A stretch of 64,000 nucleotides of DNA from Macrophomina tecta. Its lineage: Eukaryota; Ascomycota; Dothideomycetes; Botryosphaeriales; Botryosphaeriaceae. Shown here in pieces: positions 9,602-20,231 of this stretch. Under the pieces are notes generated by a model, which was given only the letters and a program-made list of their open reading frames with translations, made no database searches and was not told the DNA's origin. Where the stretch lies: contig JAKSGN010000007.1 in assembly GCA_024180945.1 (NCBI GenBank), positions 4,712,001 to 4,776,000 on the forward strand, read 5' to 3'. Position 1 is the stretch's first letter; each line of letters opens with the position of its first letter. The position numbers were made by a program, and so were the translations under genes.

Positions 9602-11615
9602 ATGAGCCATGAGCCTCCCGCCAGCCCGCCGCCCACCGCGTCGTCCGCCGGCCCGCCGCGTGACGCCAACGGCTCGCTGAAATACCATCTGCTCGGCCCC
9701 TCGCTGCAGAAGAGCGGTCAGGACGGCGTCGACCAGACGAAGGCAGGCCTCCTTTTCCCCTTCGCCATGAAACACGGTGGGGCCGCGCGCTGACGTCTTC
9801 CTCAAACAGGTCGCCGAGATCATCTACAACGCCTCCAAGGGCTCCAAGTTCTTCAACAACGAGTCCGTCAAGGACCACGTCCTAACCGAGAAGATCGACC
9901 GCATCCTCGCCCGGAAGCGCCGCCTCGAGCGGACAGACCTCTCGCATGATCTCCGCCGTGCCGACGCCTATGTCGCCGAGCTCGAGCTTGGCCGGGATCT
10001 GTCCCAGGCCATCGTGCACGTCGACTGCGATGCCTTCTACGCCGCCGTCGAGGAGCTGGACCGCCCGGAGCTGAAGCACGTTCCGTTCGCCGTGGGCAAG
10101 GGTGTTTTGACCACTTGCAACTACCACGCCCGGAAGTTTGGCTGCCGGAGCGGTATGGCCAGTTTCGTCGCCATGAAGCTGTGCCCGCAACTGATCTGCC
10201 TGCCGCTGAATTTCGAAAAGTACACGGCAAAGGCCCGCGAGGTGCGCGCTGTCCTAGAGCAGTATGACCCGCGCTTCGAGAGCGCCAGCATTGACGAGGC
10301 ATACTTGAACATCACCGCCTATTGTGAAGACAACCACATGGATCCTGAAGATGTTGTGCAGCAAATGCGTCGCGAGGTGCATGAGAAGACGAATATCACC
10401 GTGAGCGCTGGCATCGCCGCCAATGCCAAGTTGGCCAAGATTTGCTCCAACAAGAACAAGCCGAACGGCCAGTTCCGTCTTGCTAATGACCGTGCGACCA
10501 TCATGGCATTCATGAGAGATCTGCCGACTAGGAAAATCAATGGCATCGGCCGTGTATTTGAACGCGAGCTCGATGCAATAGGCGTAAAGACCTGCGGCGA
10601 CATTTACGAACATCGCGCCTATCTGCCGCAGCTGTTTGGCGAAAAGGCATTCCAGTTCTTGATGCAATGCTACCTCGGTCTAGGACGAACAAAAATTCAG
10701 CCAGCCGAGGAGTATGAGCGGAAGAGTGTTGGTACCGAGAGCACTTTCCACGACATGTCGGACAAGGACGATCTGCGCGCCAAGCTTTGGCACACGGCCG
10801 AGGAGCTTGAGAAGGATCTCGAACGGACGCAGTTTAAGGGCAGAACTCTTGTCTTGAAGGTCAAACTCCACACGTACGAGGTTCTGTCGCGGCAGGTCGC
10901 CCCTCCCTTTGCAATTCACAAGAAAGAAGATTTGTACAAGTATTCACTGCCCATTCTGGCGAAGCTCGAGAAGGAGATCCCTGGATTAAAGTTACGGCTG
11001 ATGGGCTTAAGAGTTACCCACCTTGTCAGCATGAAGAAGGGCCCTGTTGACTTCTTTGGTATCAATAAGCGAAAAATGCCCGTTCCAAGCAACCAAGATG
11101 CCCAGCGCGCAGTGGATGTGGAGAAAGACAAGGCAAATGATGACGGTGAGTGGGAGGTCTGGCCCGAGGAAGAGTTTGAAGAAGCAGCGCGGCAAGAGCG
11201 CGAGGCCGAATTCGCGGCAACACTACGTTTGAGCCAGCAGGAGGATCAGGACAGACGGAAAGAAGGAGAACAGCGGTTACGAGAGTCGGGTGAGCCAGCA
11301 GAGACCCACTGGGACTGCCCTATCTGCCTTAGACCACAGCCCGCCAATGATCGAGAGTTCAACGACCATATCGACTTCTGCTTGTCCAAAGATACTATCA
11401 AGGAGACGATCAAAGAAGCCAACGAGACTGGCACTCCACCGCCACTACAACCGCAGTCAGATAACGAAGCCGCGAAACCTAAGGACGCATTCGGGATGAT
11501 GGCGATGAAATCAGGGCTGGCTTCAAATGGGGTTAAGAAGAGAAGAGGCAGACCGCGAAGCGATGGAGTTAGCTCAGGACAGAATGAACCAAGGAAAAAG
11601 CCGTTTCTCGGATGA
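9602..11615 (+). CDS. DNA polymerase kappa (Y-family, DinB-like)
   Basis: Translesion DNA polymerase that copies past bulky minor-groove lesions in the nucleus. Exons 9602-9742 and 9810-11615 give 648 aa. The N-terminal helix region GQDGVDQTK-VAEIIYNASKGSKFF aligns with human POLK (compare LDKEKINKIIMEATKGSRF) and fixes the splice junction. This makes the first intron a GC-AG intron (donor AAG/GCAGGC, acceptor AAACAG). The catalytic core carries VDCDAFYAAVE (Asp119) and ASIDEAYL (Asp209, Glu210), the palm metal ligands. Little-finger sequence follows to about residue 420. Near residues 550-573, CPICLRPQPANDREFNDHI then DFC fits a UBZ4 ubiquitin-binding zinc finger, expected for recruitment to ubiquitinated PCNA. 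An RRGRPR AT-hook-like motif lies near 625. No clear PIP box is seen at the C-terminus. Confidence 0.93.
9743..9809 (+). other. GC-AG intron of polymerase kappa gene
   Basis: 67-nt intron starting GCAGGC and ending AAACAG. No GT donor nearby gives the phase-0 junction required by the aligned pol kappa N-terminus. The GT at 9776 would leave the frame wrong. Call rests on alignment from memory and phase. Confidence 0.7.
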
Positions 11616-13904
11616 AGCCTCTAATCATCCAGCATATTCACGGCGTTCCAGGAGAAGTGCATACTGGTTGCATTAGCAAAAGTTCTAGAAATTAACGAGA
11701 AGATGATCATGACGACCAAGGAAGGCTTATGGCACCATACTAAAGATAGAGCCACTCATGCACAATCTACTCAGTCCGTTCAACGCCACGCAAATGGAGA
11801 ATCGGTATGCCGTCCGGCTTGCTCGACAATACGTTTTTGTTTTGTTTTGTTTTTTTAAGCCTCAATTGATGCGTTCCAACCACCCTTGCCCTTTTGTCAT
11901 CAGGCTTCGTGTGCCCAGCTTTCCGGTACCCACATCACTCCACCTCACCTGTCCATCCCCCGCTTTGTCTTGCGTTTCCCCCGCTTCCTTCCAAGGCCCA
12001 CACGCGCTCGTCTCCACTATGGTCTTGAATCAAAATTAAAAATAGAAAAGATGGGTTCTCTAGTCTCGGAAGCTGATTTTTTCCTCCTCCGAGTCTTTTA
12101 AATCCCTCCCCCCCCCAGGTCAAATCCCGAGATTGGCGCAGGGTGCTCACGCCACACATGCGAACGCGGCCCGTGCGGACAGGGAAGGGAGGACTTGGGA
12201 GGACCTCGGAGCGCACCGGCACGATGTTGGACCCCGTTTCCCTTTTTTGGCTCTGGGGTACCTGTGGCTGGTGTCGTGCATGGATGTTGAGTCGTGGGTG
12301 GTCTTTGGGTTTCTGAGCATTGAGTTCGGAGGTGGCTTGTTTGTATAATGCGCTTTTGTGGTTATTCGTTCCACATGGTGGTTGGTTAGCTCGTACCGGG
12401 AGAGGGGCCGCGGCGTGGATGAGAGCGTCCCAGAGAGCATAGTCGTACGCTTCCGGGGGGCGTGGTCGTCTGTTATTGCAGTGATGGTGATGGTGACCAA
12501 GTCCATAGGTTGTCATGAGGCTGACATATACATAGAAGACCAGCAGCGCAAATTTTCAGCAACAAACCCCCGTATGAACCGGCAGCAGGGCACGCTAAAG
12601 TAGTCGAAGCGAAAGCGGTGCCAGCCTCGACCGATGTTTGCTTCGCGGCTGGTATCGTACGGCATTTAAAAGTTCCTTTCTCATGGATAACCCTCATTAG
12701 GTTAGATCCTCACCCGTGCGGCGTGGCGCAGTTCAAGATAGATCTACATTGTAAATCACGGCAATATACCTTCTGCTACATCTTCTGCGCAGGAGGATGG
12801 CTTACTTTGCCTTGGATGCGCCCCAGGGGCGGAAAGGCTCTGTTTTGGTTGCCTGAGTGCAGAAACACGCCTGGTAGAGGTGGTGCAGGCAGCGGCTGTG
12901 CGATCGCCGGTGGGGGAGCAGGTAGCGAAGGAGGCTCTGTACGACGTCTTTGCGCCGCAAGGGCCGGTGACGGCGAGCGAGAAGAGTAGCCCCGCTTGCG
13001 CTCTTTCCTACCATGATGTTGTAAATGGCGTGGATGGGAAAAGAAGGGAGCGTTGGCGGCAATGGACTTTAAGATCAACACACCAAGCATCCACGGAGTT
13101 TAGCCTCCAAGAGTTTTTTTTAAGATTGTCTAGCGTGTATCTTCTCTCACTGCGCGTCGATCCAGAACTCACTGACTCTACCATTATGCTTTCGCTAGTC
13201 TTCTAATTCAAACTATAATCAGCGAAGCCCTTTCTTTGGGCTCTCCCATTTACCGTCATACTGCATTTCCGACCGGAAAATATGGAAAGAAGATCGTGGA
13301 ATGAGAGTATACCATTTGGACATCTACAACAAACTTTGCGAATAAGTAAACTTCTGGTGGCGGCTCAGTCGTCAAATCGCGCTTCTGGGAATAAGCTTGC
13401 CGCAGATTGCGTACCACGGAGTCACGACTGCAATAACCTCTCATTCATTTTCCTTCGCTTTTCTTTGCCTTTGTTTCTGATGGTTCAGCAAGAAGACATT
13501 ATCAATGACGATGATGCATGGGGGATGCAGTGGGTTCATGATACGAGGCGGAAGTTTTATCTATCGCACAAGCCGCCCCGAATGCAACGAGGTTTTCAAG
13601 GGTCCTGTTGCAGGACGCGCCGCAGTCATCGACAGGGTGTCAGTGCCATGCAGTGTGCCATGCAAAGCAGACGTGGGCGTTATTAGATGGTTCGATGTGA
13701 ATGCCTTAGTGAGTTTCAGGTACGGATTTGGACACATTCCCAAGGGATTGCATGCTGCCACGGCGTGAAAGTAGAGGACAACAATGCCGCAGATTCCATT
13801 GGGATAAGTTACCTCGAACATATCCGTCCGGGAGACTGCTCCGCTGCCTGTGTCAATAAAGACACCCTCAATCCTCTACAAGACTCTACGCCTCCTTCTC
13901 ACCT
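11616..13904. other. 2.3-kb intergenic between convergent genes
   Basis: Separates pol kappa (+) and the GH3 beta-glucosidase (-), so both 3' flanks lie here. Many short open frames exist (for example 11935-12516 minus and 12776-13090 minus) but none shows a domain, a consistent frame or good splice signals. A minus-strand frame at 12802-13062 (about 86 codons, basic) could be a very small gene, but I have no support beyond openness. No RNA gene recognised. Confidence 0.4.
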
Positions 13905-16585
13905 CTAAACCGTCAGCGTCCCCTCCAGTCTCAAATCCCTTGAGCTCGCCGCTACCGCGATGCCAAAATCGCCCGTGGGCAAGATCCATTGCTGCCGCTC
14001 GACATTCCAGTAGCTGGCGTCCTTGCGCCTAAGCACGAACTCGACTGATGCGCTGGCACCGGCCTCGAGACTGATCTTCTCGAAGCCGCGCAGCTGCTTC
14101 GGCGGGGCGTCAATGCCAGCGGGCAGCGAGAGGTACAGCTGAGCGACCTCCGCACCGGCGACGTCGCCGGAGTTGGCGATGGTGGCCGTGACGGTGGCGA
14201 ACGGGGCGTAGAGGTCCGTAGATCCAGCGGTGGCATTGCTGGCTGCCGTCTTGGTAATTGCGATGTCCGAGTAGGTGAAGTTGGTGTAGGCTGCGCGCAT
14301 CAAACCAAAAAGTCAGTTCAATCCTGCGCCTCGGTCCGCACACAAAACAAATGCGGTGAAGGCAAGGAAAGGAGCACTCACACAGGCCAAACCCGAACTC
14401 GTACCGCGGCTCGATCCCCGCCTTGTCGAAATGCCTGTAGTCGATGTACAGCCCCTCCTCAAACTCATCATCCACATCCGGCCCCACCAGCTTCGTCCCG
14501 TAGTCCTCCGCCGCCTTCGCAATCGTGTAGGGCAGCTTGCCGCTCGGACTGACGTCTCCGAACAGCACATCCGCCAACGCGTTGCCCTGCTCCTGCCCGC
14601 CCAATCCCGCCCACACCAGCGCGACGACATTCTCGTGGCTGAGAATAGACTCCAAAATGATCGGGCCGACGCTGTGCGCGACGACGACGACGGGCTTGCC
14701 CGCAGCGGCCTCGGCAACCGCGGCCACTAGCCCATTGCCATCGTGCCAAGGGTCGAGGTTGATGCGGTCTCCGACGTTGTTCTCGACGGTCAGATACTCC
14801 TCGCCACTGTTGGACACGATGAAGACGATGGCCGTCTCTGCGGCGGCGGCAGCGCTGGCGCCCGCCGCCTGGTCGTCGGTGGGAGAGGCGATGATGGTGG
14901 TGCCGGCGGCGGAGGCGCGCTCTCGGATGGCGTCGAGCGGCGCGATGAGGTACTGTGTGCGGTTCATGTTCGTTAATAAAAAGGCTGTTTCTTGTAGACG
15001 GATGACATGGTATTTGCATGTGTGCTTACGGGAAACTCATTCGCGCCAGATCCCCAGCCGACGGCGAGCGTGCCGTTGGTGCAGGCGCGGTCAGAGCAGG
15101 CGTTGGGGCCGGCGGGATTGACGCGCGCGTCGTCACCGATGATGGCGAGGCTGCCGGAGGTCGGCTTGATGGGGAGAGTGGCATTCTCATTCTTAAGCAG
15201 GACGATACCGTCGCGGGCGACGGCGCGGGCGAGCTCGTTGTGCTGCGTCTGCGGCGCCTCGTAGCCGCCCTTCTCCCCGTCGACCCACGAGTCGAACTGC
15301 ACTGCAGGGAAGGCCGGATCGTCCTGGCCAAGGGCGTACCAGGCGGCGAGGATGCGGAGGACCATGTCGTCGAGGCGCTCCTGCGGGATGTCGCCGGCCT
15401 CAACAGCTGCGGTGAGGTTGGCGCCCCAGTAGAGGCTTTCGGGCGACTTGCCGTAGTCAGTTCCCGGCATCGACATGTCAAGGCCTGCGATGGCGCTGTC
15501 GACGGTGGTGTGGTGCGCGCCCCAGTCGGTCATGACAAAGCCCTTGTAGTCGAGCTCGTCCTTCAAGAGGCCGTTCAGGATCTTGTCGTTCTCGCAAGCC
15601 CACGTGCCGTTGAGTTTGTTCTATTACTCTTTTTAGTCCGCCAGTTTTTCCGGGCTGGCGAAGTATGCTGCACTTACGTAGGAGCACATGAAAGACGTGA
15701 CTCCAGCCTTGACCGCATCGGCGAATGGCCAGAGGTACAACTCGTGCGTCGTCCGATCGTCGGCGTTGGCGGAAATCGTAGTTCGATTCAACTCCTGTTC
15801 ATTGAGGAGATAGTGCTTAGCGCAAGCCTGAACACCGCCCTCTTGCATGCCGACAATCGTCTCGAACATGCAGATTCCGGCAAGGTACGGATCCGGGGAG
15901 AATCCCTCCCAGTTCCTTCCGGCCTCAGGGATCTGCGTGTGGCTGTCAGTATCTCTTTAAGAAATAGGAAGCAAAAAAGCTCTGGGGAAGTCTGCTGCGT
16001 CTGGCTCGCAAGGGGATATTGTAGAGAGCAGTTAGTGCAAGGAATATAATTTAAAACCCCACCTTTCCAAGAGCTCCCGAAACCGGGCCCAACTGCACAT
16101 TCACACCCAACCCCTTGGCCTCCTTACCCAGCGCGAGACCACGCTGGTAGATCAACTCCCGATCCCAAGTTGCAGCGGCTTGAATACCCGCCGGAAAGGC
16201 GCTCACGTTGGACGCATACCGCACGCCCAAGGGACCATCCTGAAGGCACAGTGACGGATAGCCGATTTTGGGGACTGGGTAAGTGTTGCCGACGCAGGGA
16301 CCATTACCCCAGCCGACACCAGTGACAATTCCAACTTTTTCAGTTTGGTTGATCTGGGCGAGGGCCGAAGTGGCTTTGTCGTAGGCCGCGGCCCAGTCGA
16401 CGGTGGGCGTGTGGGAAGCTGGGGTTGCGGGAAGTCAGTATCGTGGCAGATGAGAATTCCCTGCTCTTTGATCGTATCCCCTTTTGTTGATCCGTTCAAC
16501 TTTCTTTGCCTTGGGGCTGGGGCTACTTACTTTGAGCACTGCTGACCGCGGCCGCGGCCACGGCGAAGGCGATCGGGCCTCTCAT
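13905..16585 (-). CDS. Secreted GH3 beta-glucosidase
   Basis: Glycoside hydrolase family 3 enzyme that releases glucose from beta-glucosides, secreted. Six exons on the minus strand: 16585-16531, 16418-16063, 15932-15678, 15620-15030, 14952-14382 and 14290-13905. They give 737 aa with all phases consistent. The signal peptide is [18 protein letters not shown]. The barrel carries [29 protein letters not shown] and [29 protein letters not shown] supplies the catalytic Asp of the TDW motif. The second alpha/beta domain includes [19 protein letters not shown]. The C-terminus is a fibronectin-III-like domain ([13 protein letters not shown], then [10 protein letters not shown]). Of note, the last coding junction joins CTG-T to CC-TAC to restore LSYTNFTY, a family hallmark. 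The length is shorter than the usual 850-aa BGL1 type and closer to the compact group. Confidence 0.92.
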
Positions 16586-17545
16586 TTTGGCTTCTTAAAG
16601 GAAGGGAAAGCGCAAATGAGCGGAATCAACGTAGAGTGAAGCGCCATGATAGCCGCGGGACGGAGACTCTTTATGCGAGAATCACTGCGACTCCAACCCG
16701 AGTCGAAGTTTGTTTCCCGGTTGCCAGATGGGCAGGGATGTAATGCTCCGTACTGAATGTAGTAGAGCATGTGGAGCGGATGAAGTCATTGCCGCACGAC
16801 TGCGGGGTAGACGTGGATACAACGGGTCAGCACTTTGGCGACTCAAGGAGATGAGTATAGGCGTGCGCGGAGCGTGGGCGTGCGTTGGGGGAAACGCCAA
16901 GCAAAGGGGATGGAATCAGGGCCTTTAAGCGGCCTGGGCACGGGCGGTCCGCGTCGCATTAATTGGCGGATGAATGGAGCGGACAACCTTGCTCCGCTGT
17001 CGCCCAGTCGTTAGCCCGGAGTAGGGGACCAAAGAGCGAGAAGCGCCGGCGCCCGAAGCAGCCGGGAGATCCGGGTGTTAGCATCTGATTTCTTGTCCTT
17101 GTTACTGCTAAAAGGTCGCTCCCGGGAGCTGGAACAGGAAACTTTCCAAGAGGAAGGCGGAACAAGCATGCCGCTCGGGCCCTCGCGCAACAGGCATGTA
17201 CAGCGTAGAGACATCTGCGCGCGTACTCTTGGGCATATCTCGAGCAATGATTTTCTTACATCGCAAGGCCATCAACTACGCCTGTCAGGATGTCGCCGGA
17301 GGTCACTACCGCAGTCCGAAGCACCAGCGAGTGACACTGGCCACACCTGGGCCGGTCCGGCTCAGGGCATGACACCGGAGACAAGAGAGCATTGAAGGGG
17401 CCCTTGGCAAATTCTTAAATTCTCGCGGCCGAACGAGGCAGCTGGTACCGGCACATGGCGAGCTCTCAAGCCGTGACTGCTGCCACAGCGTCCGCCTCTT
17501 TCACCACCACCGTCCCCTCCCTCCACCCATCGCCCACCCAACCCC
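16586..17545. promoter_or_regulatory. Upstream region of the GH3 beta-glucosidase
   Basis: 960 bp between the start of the beta-glucosidase and the stop of the DUF952 gene. Should contain the hydrolase promoter. Open frames at 17075-17395 and on the minus strand at 16959-17247 have no domain. Confidence 0.4.
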
Positions 17546-17917
17546 TTACCTCCTCTCCCGCACTAACTCGTCAAAAAGCGCCTGTCCGACGTCATCACCT
17601 TCCCACACCTTCACCACCGCACCCTTCCCAATCGTCCCATACACATGCGGAAACAGCGCGCCGCCCCTCGACGGCTCCCACTTGACGCTCTCGCCCAGTT
17701 GACGCAGGTCGACCTCGACGACAACGAGCGGGTCGGGCGAGTTGGCGAAATACTTCTCGTACGTCTCGCCGGCCGTGTCGGCGGAGGACAGGTGGATGTA
17801 GCCGTCAGTCAAGTCGATCGAGGCGCCGGCGAAGGCGCCGGTGCGCTGCCACTCGGCCCACTGGGCGGCGGTGAGGATCTTGAAGGCGTTTGAAGGCGTG
17901 GCGGCGGGGGTGGCCAT
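17546..17917 (-). CDS. DUF952 family protein
   Basis: Small soluble protein (123 aa, one exon) matching the DUF952 family (PF06108), which is widespread in bacteria and fungi and of unknown activity. Visible landmarks are FKILTAAQWAEWQRTGAFAG near the N-terminus, DGYIHLSSADTAGET, LVVVEVDL, then FPHVYGTIGKGAVVKVW. This is the expected order of the whole domain, so the gene appears complete. The start at 17917 begins MATPAATPSNAFKI, and the Ala/Pro residues before the domain are typical filler. An 18-nt poly-T tract (plus strand) lies 84 nt upstream of the start. Read on the sense strand it is poly-A and could be a nucleosome-depleting promoter element. Confidence 0.85.
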   Translation of the reverse strand: MATPAATPSNAFKILTAAQWAEWQRTGAFAGASIDLTDGYIHLSSADTAGETYEKYFANSPDPLVVVEVDLRQLGESVKWEPSRGGALFPHVYGTIGKGAVVKVWEGDDVGQALFDELVRERR

Positions 17918-18318
17918 GGTTTGTCGAGATTAGGTATGGAGATGAGAGGAAGAATGGGTATGCAATGCTGTTGTGGACTGCGCGGTTGATGAAGGGCACC
18001 TTTTTTTTTTTTTTTTTTCCCTTACGTTTTGGCGGCGCGGGGAAGATTATGACGTGACGCGTGAGCGAGAGCAATCGCAGGGTATGTATGGGGCGGGCGG
18101 GATGTAGCACCAGGCCGAAACCAAGGAGCAGACCGATAAAGCAATATAGCCAGCACCCGAAAACAACAGGTTATAGAGCCATTCAAGCAAAAATGACGTA
18201 AACAAATCAACGATACTACGTACGGCCTAAATTGAAAAATCCCCATGCGACGGGTATACGGGGAGCTCTAAAACATGGACAGCAGAAAATGCAGAAAACA
18301 TGCCAACTAAGTCTCTCC
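17918..18318. other. Short intergenic with poly(dA:dT) tract
   Basis: 401 bp between DUF952 start and alpha/beta hydrolase stop, both on the minus strand. The T-run at 18001-18018 is the only notable element. Confidence 0.6.
18001..18018. repeat. Poly(T) run, 18 nt
   Basis: Lies 84 nt before the DUF952 start; sense-strand poly-A in its promoter or leader. Confidence 0.9.
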
Positions 18319-19428
18319 TCACGGCTGCACGCTCCCCACGCCAGCTCCAATATCCCTGCCCTCCCATGCATCCCTCACAAACTCGACCGCAGTTTCAAAC
18401 GTCTCCGCCCTCGTGCGCTTCTCCTCCTCGCCCAACCAGGTCACCGGCATCTGCGTCCACCCATGCTTCATGCCCTCGAACCTCTCCACCTTCATATCGC
18501 CCATGCGGCCCTCCTCCGCCACCTTCTTCACCCACGTCTCGCTCTGCTCGGCCAGCGTGTCCAGCTCCGGCAGCACCAGATATATCCGCGCCTGCGCATG
18601 CAATCCCCCGTTCCGCAGGTCCGCCAGTCCGGGAGAGGCGCGCGGATGGGCAGCCTGGTGCCGCGGCAGGTATGTCGGCGCCAGCACGTCGAAGCTGTCG
18701 CCCCAGAAGCTCTTCGAAACGGGCAGCTTTGGCGGCCGCGTGCGTTCCGACGGCAGCTGGCGCGCGTCAAAAGACGGATAGTACAGCAGCAGGGGCACGC
18801 GGCCGGGGTGGTTCGGCGGGATTCTGCTCGGCCAGGGCTCGTCGAGCTGCGGCGGGTTGATGGAGAGGGCGAGGTTGAGGGCGATGTTGCCGCCGCTGCT
18901 GAAGCCGGAGAGGCAGAGGCGCGTCGTGTCGAGCGCGATGCTCGGCTTGGGAGCGGCGTCGTCTTTGGCCGGCTGGACGCCTTCTGCGATGCCGTCGCGG
19001 AGCGCCCGGTAGGCGGGCGAGTGGTGGTCGAGAACGGCGCTCAGGACGTCTTCGCCGTCTTCGACCGCAGCGGGGAACTTGTCGATGGGGCCCATGCGGT
19101 AGTCGACGCTGATGACGACGGCGCCGAGGTCACGCGCCATCTTCGCGCAGAAGGGCGCTTGCTCGAGACAGCTACCAATGACGAAGCCGCCGCCGTGGAA
19201 GTCGATGATGACCGGGTAGCCGCCGTCGGCGGAGTATGTCGGCGGGACGAAGACGTAGACAGGGATGGTGTAGGAGCCGCGCGAGGGCAGCTTGACAACG
19301 AGGGGCTGCGGGCCTTCAGGTATGGTGAAGCGTAGAGCCAGATCCGGGACGGCACGGGGTAGGCGCACGACAGCGGTACGCCATTGCACGTCGAATGGTT
19401 GGGAGAAGAAGCGTTGCAGGCCGGACAT
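18319..19428 (-). CDS. Alpha/beta hydrolase, HSL-like (abhydrolase_3)
   Basis: Carboxylesterase/lipase-type hydrolase of the hormone-sensitive-lipase group, 369 aa, one exon, no signal peptide, so probably cytosolic. The oxyanion-hole motif HGGGF is at residues 78-82. The nucleophile elbow GFSSGG is at 175-180, with Ser177 as the likely nucleophile. The acid residue is probably in VLPELDTLAEQ and the histidine in GMKHGW. VVISVDYRMGPIDKFPAAVED after the oxyanion hole is also typical of the group. The natural substrate cannot be inferred. A TATA-like TATATA lies about 55 nt upstream of the ATG on the sense strand. A large antisense open frame over this gene is a shadow of its GC-rich codons. 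Confidence 0.88.
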   Translation of the reverse strand: MSGLQRFFSQPFDVQWRTAVVRLPRAVPDLALRFTIPEGPQPLVVKLPSRGSYTIPVYVFVPPTYSADGGYPVIIDFHGGGFVIGSCLEQAPFCAKMARDLGAVVISVDYRMGPIDKFPAAVEDGEDVLSAVLDHHSPAYRALRDGIAEGVQPAKDDAAPKPSIALDTTRLCLSGFSSGGNIALNLALSINPPQLDEPWPSRIPPNHPGRVPLLLYYPSFDARQLPSERTRPPKLPVSKSFWGDSFDVLAPTYLPRHQAAHPRASPGLADLRNGGLHAQARIYLVLPELDTLAEQSETWVKKVAEEGRMGDMKVERFEGMKHGWTQMPVTWLGEEEKRTRAETFETAVEFVRDAWEGRDIGAGVGSVQP

Positions 19429-20231
19429 TTTGTGTCTTGAACTTCGAGGATGTTTGGGGTTCGGAGCTTCGGACAGCCGGGGGATATATACAATTTGCTA
19501 CTGGGAGCCCTTGCCACGGGACGATGCCTTGGAAGGGCCTGAGGCGAGCGCTTGCTGATGAAGACACCGAGATCGCCGCAGGTTGATGACCTCATCATGT
19601 GGCGTCGGTGGCTGAACATGCGCTTGGCAAGGGTCCACCGATCATTACCATTTACAGCACCATCTCTGTGGGGAGTGCAATCATTCGTCCGATGCAAATA
19701 TTTAGCTTTATCCTTTTACATGCCTGGTGGCAGCAAAGGCAAAAGGGAGCCGCCGAGACTGAAGAGACTGATAACCATAAGACGAACAGCAATTCAAAGG
19801 AAGCCTATTTGCCGTGGCGCGATCTAAGTTGTCCGAACTATTTCAATGGAGAAAATATACCGGAGAAGCTCTCAACTGCATCGACATTGGCACATGGCTC
19901 AGATTCCAAAATATAGGCGCAGCCTACGGGTACATCTAACAACGAAGGGGAGTAGTACATTTGCCGTGCAATAATACTTGAGATTTGAATGTTTCAAAAG
20001 GAAGAGAGCATTTCTGTGCCCGATACTGGTCCCTTGCGATTATCCCGTGTTGACTTTGACGAAGCTTTGAATATGTTCATTGTCCAAGATATCTCCTTCC
20101 CAGGGCTCCTAGGTGCGTACCAGTAATCTCTTGTTTTTGCTTTTCGTGAACCGTGACCTGACCGTCATGAGATATTCATCGCAATACTTCCTCCGCTGAT
20201 TTTGATCATTTTCTTTCCGAGTCCGTATCCC
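19429..20231. other. Intergenic, hydrolase promoter and SSADH 3' flank
   Basis: 803 bp. It holds the hydrolase promoter on the left and the SSADH 3' flank on the right. The right half is AT-richer than its surroundings. No gene seen. Confidence 0.5.
19479..19488 (-). promoter_or_regulatory. TATA-like box of the alpha/beta hydrolase
   Basis: TATATA-containing site about 50-60 nt before the hydrolase ATG on the sense strand. Close for a fungal TATA box, implying a short 5' UTR. Confidence 0.35.

Noticed and set aside
18232..19335. 367-codon plus-strand open frame
   Set aside because: Antisense to the alpha/beta hydrolase, which has clear catalytic motifs.
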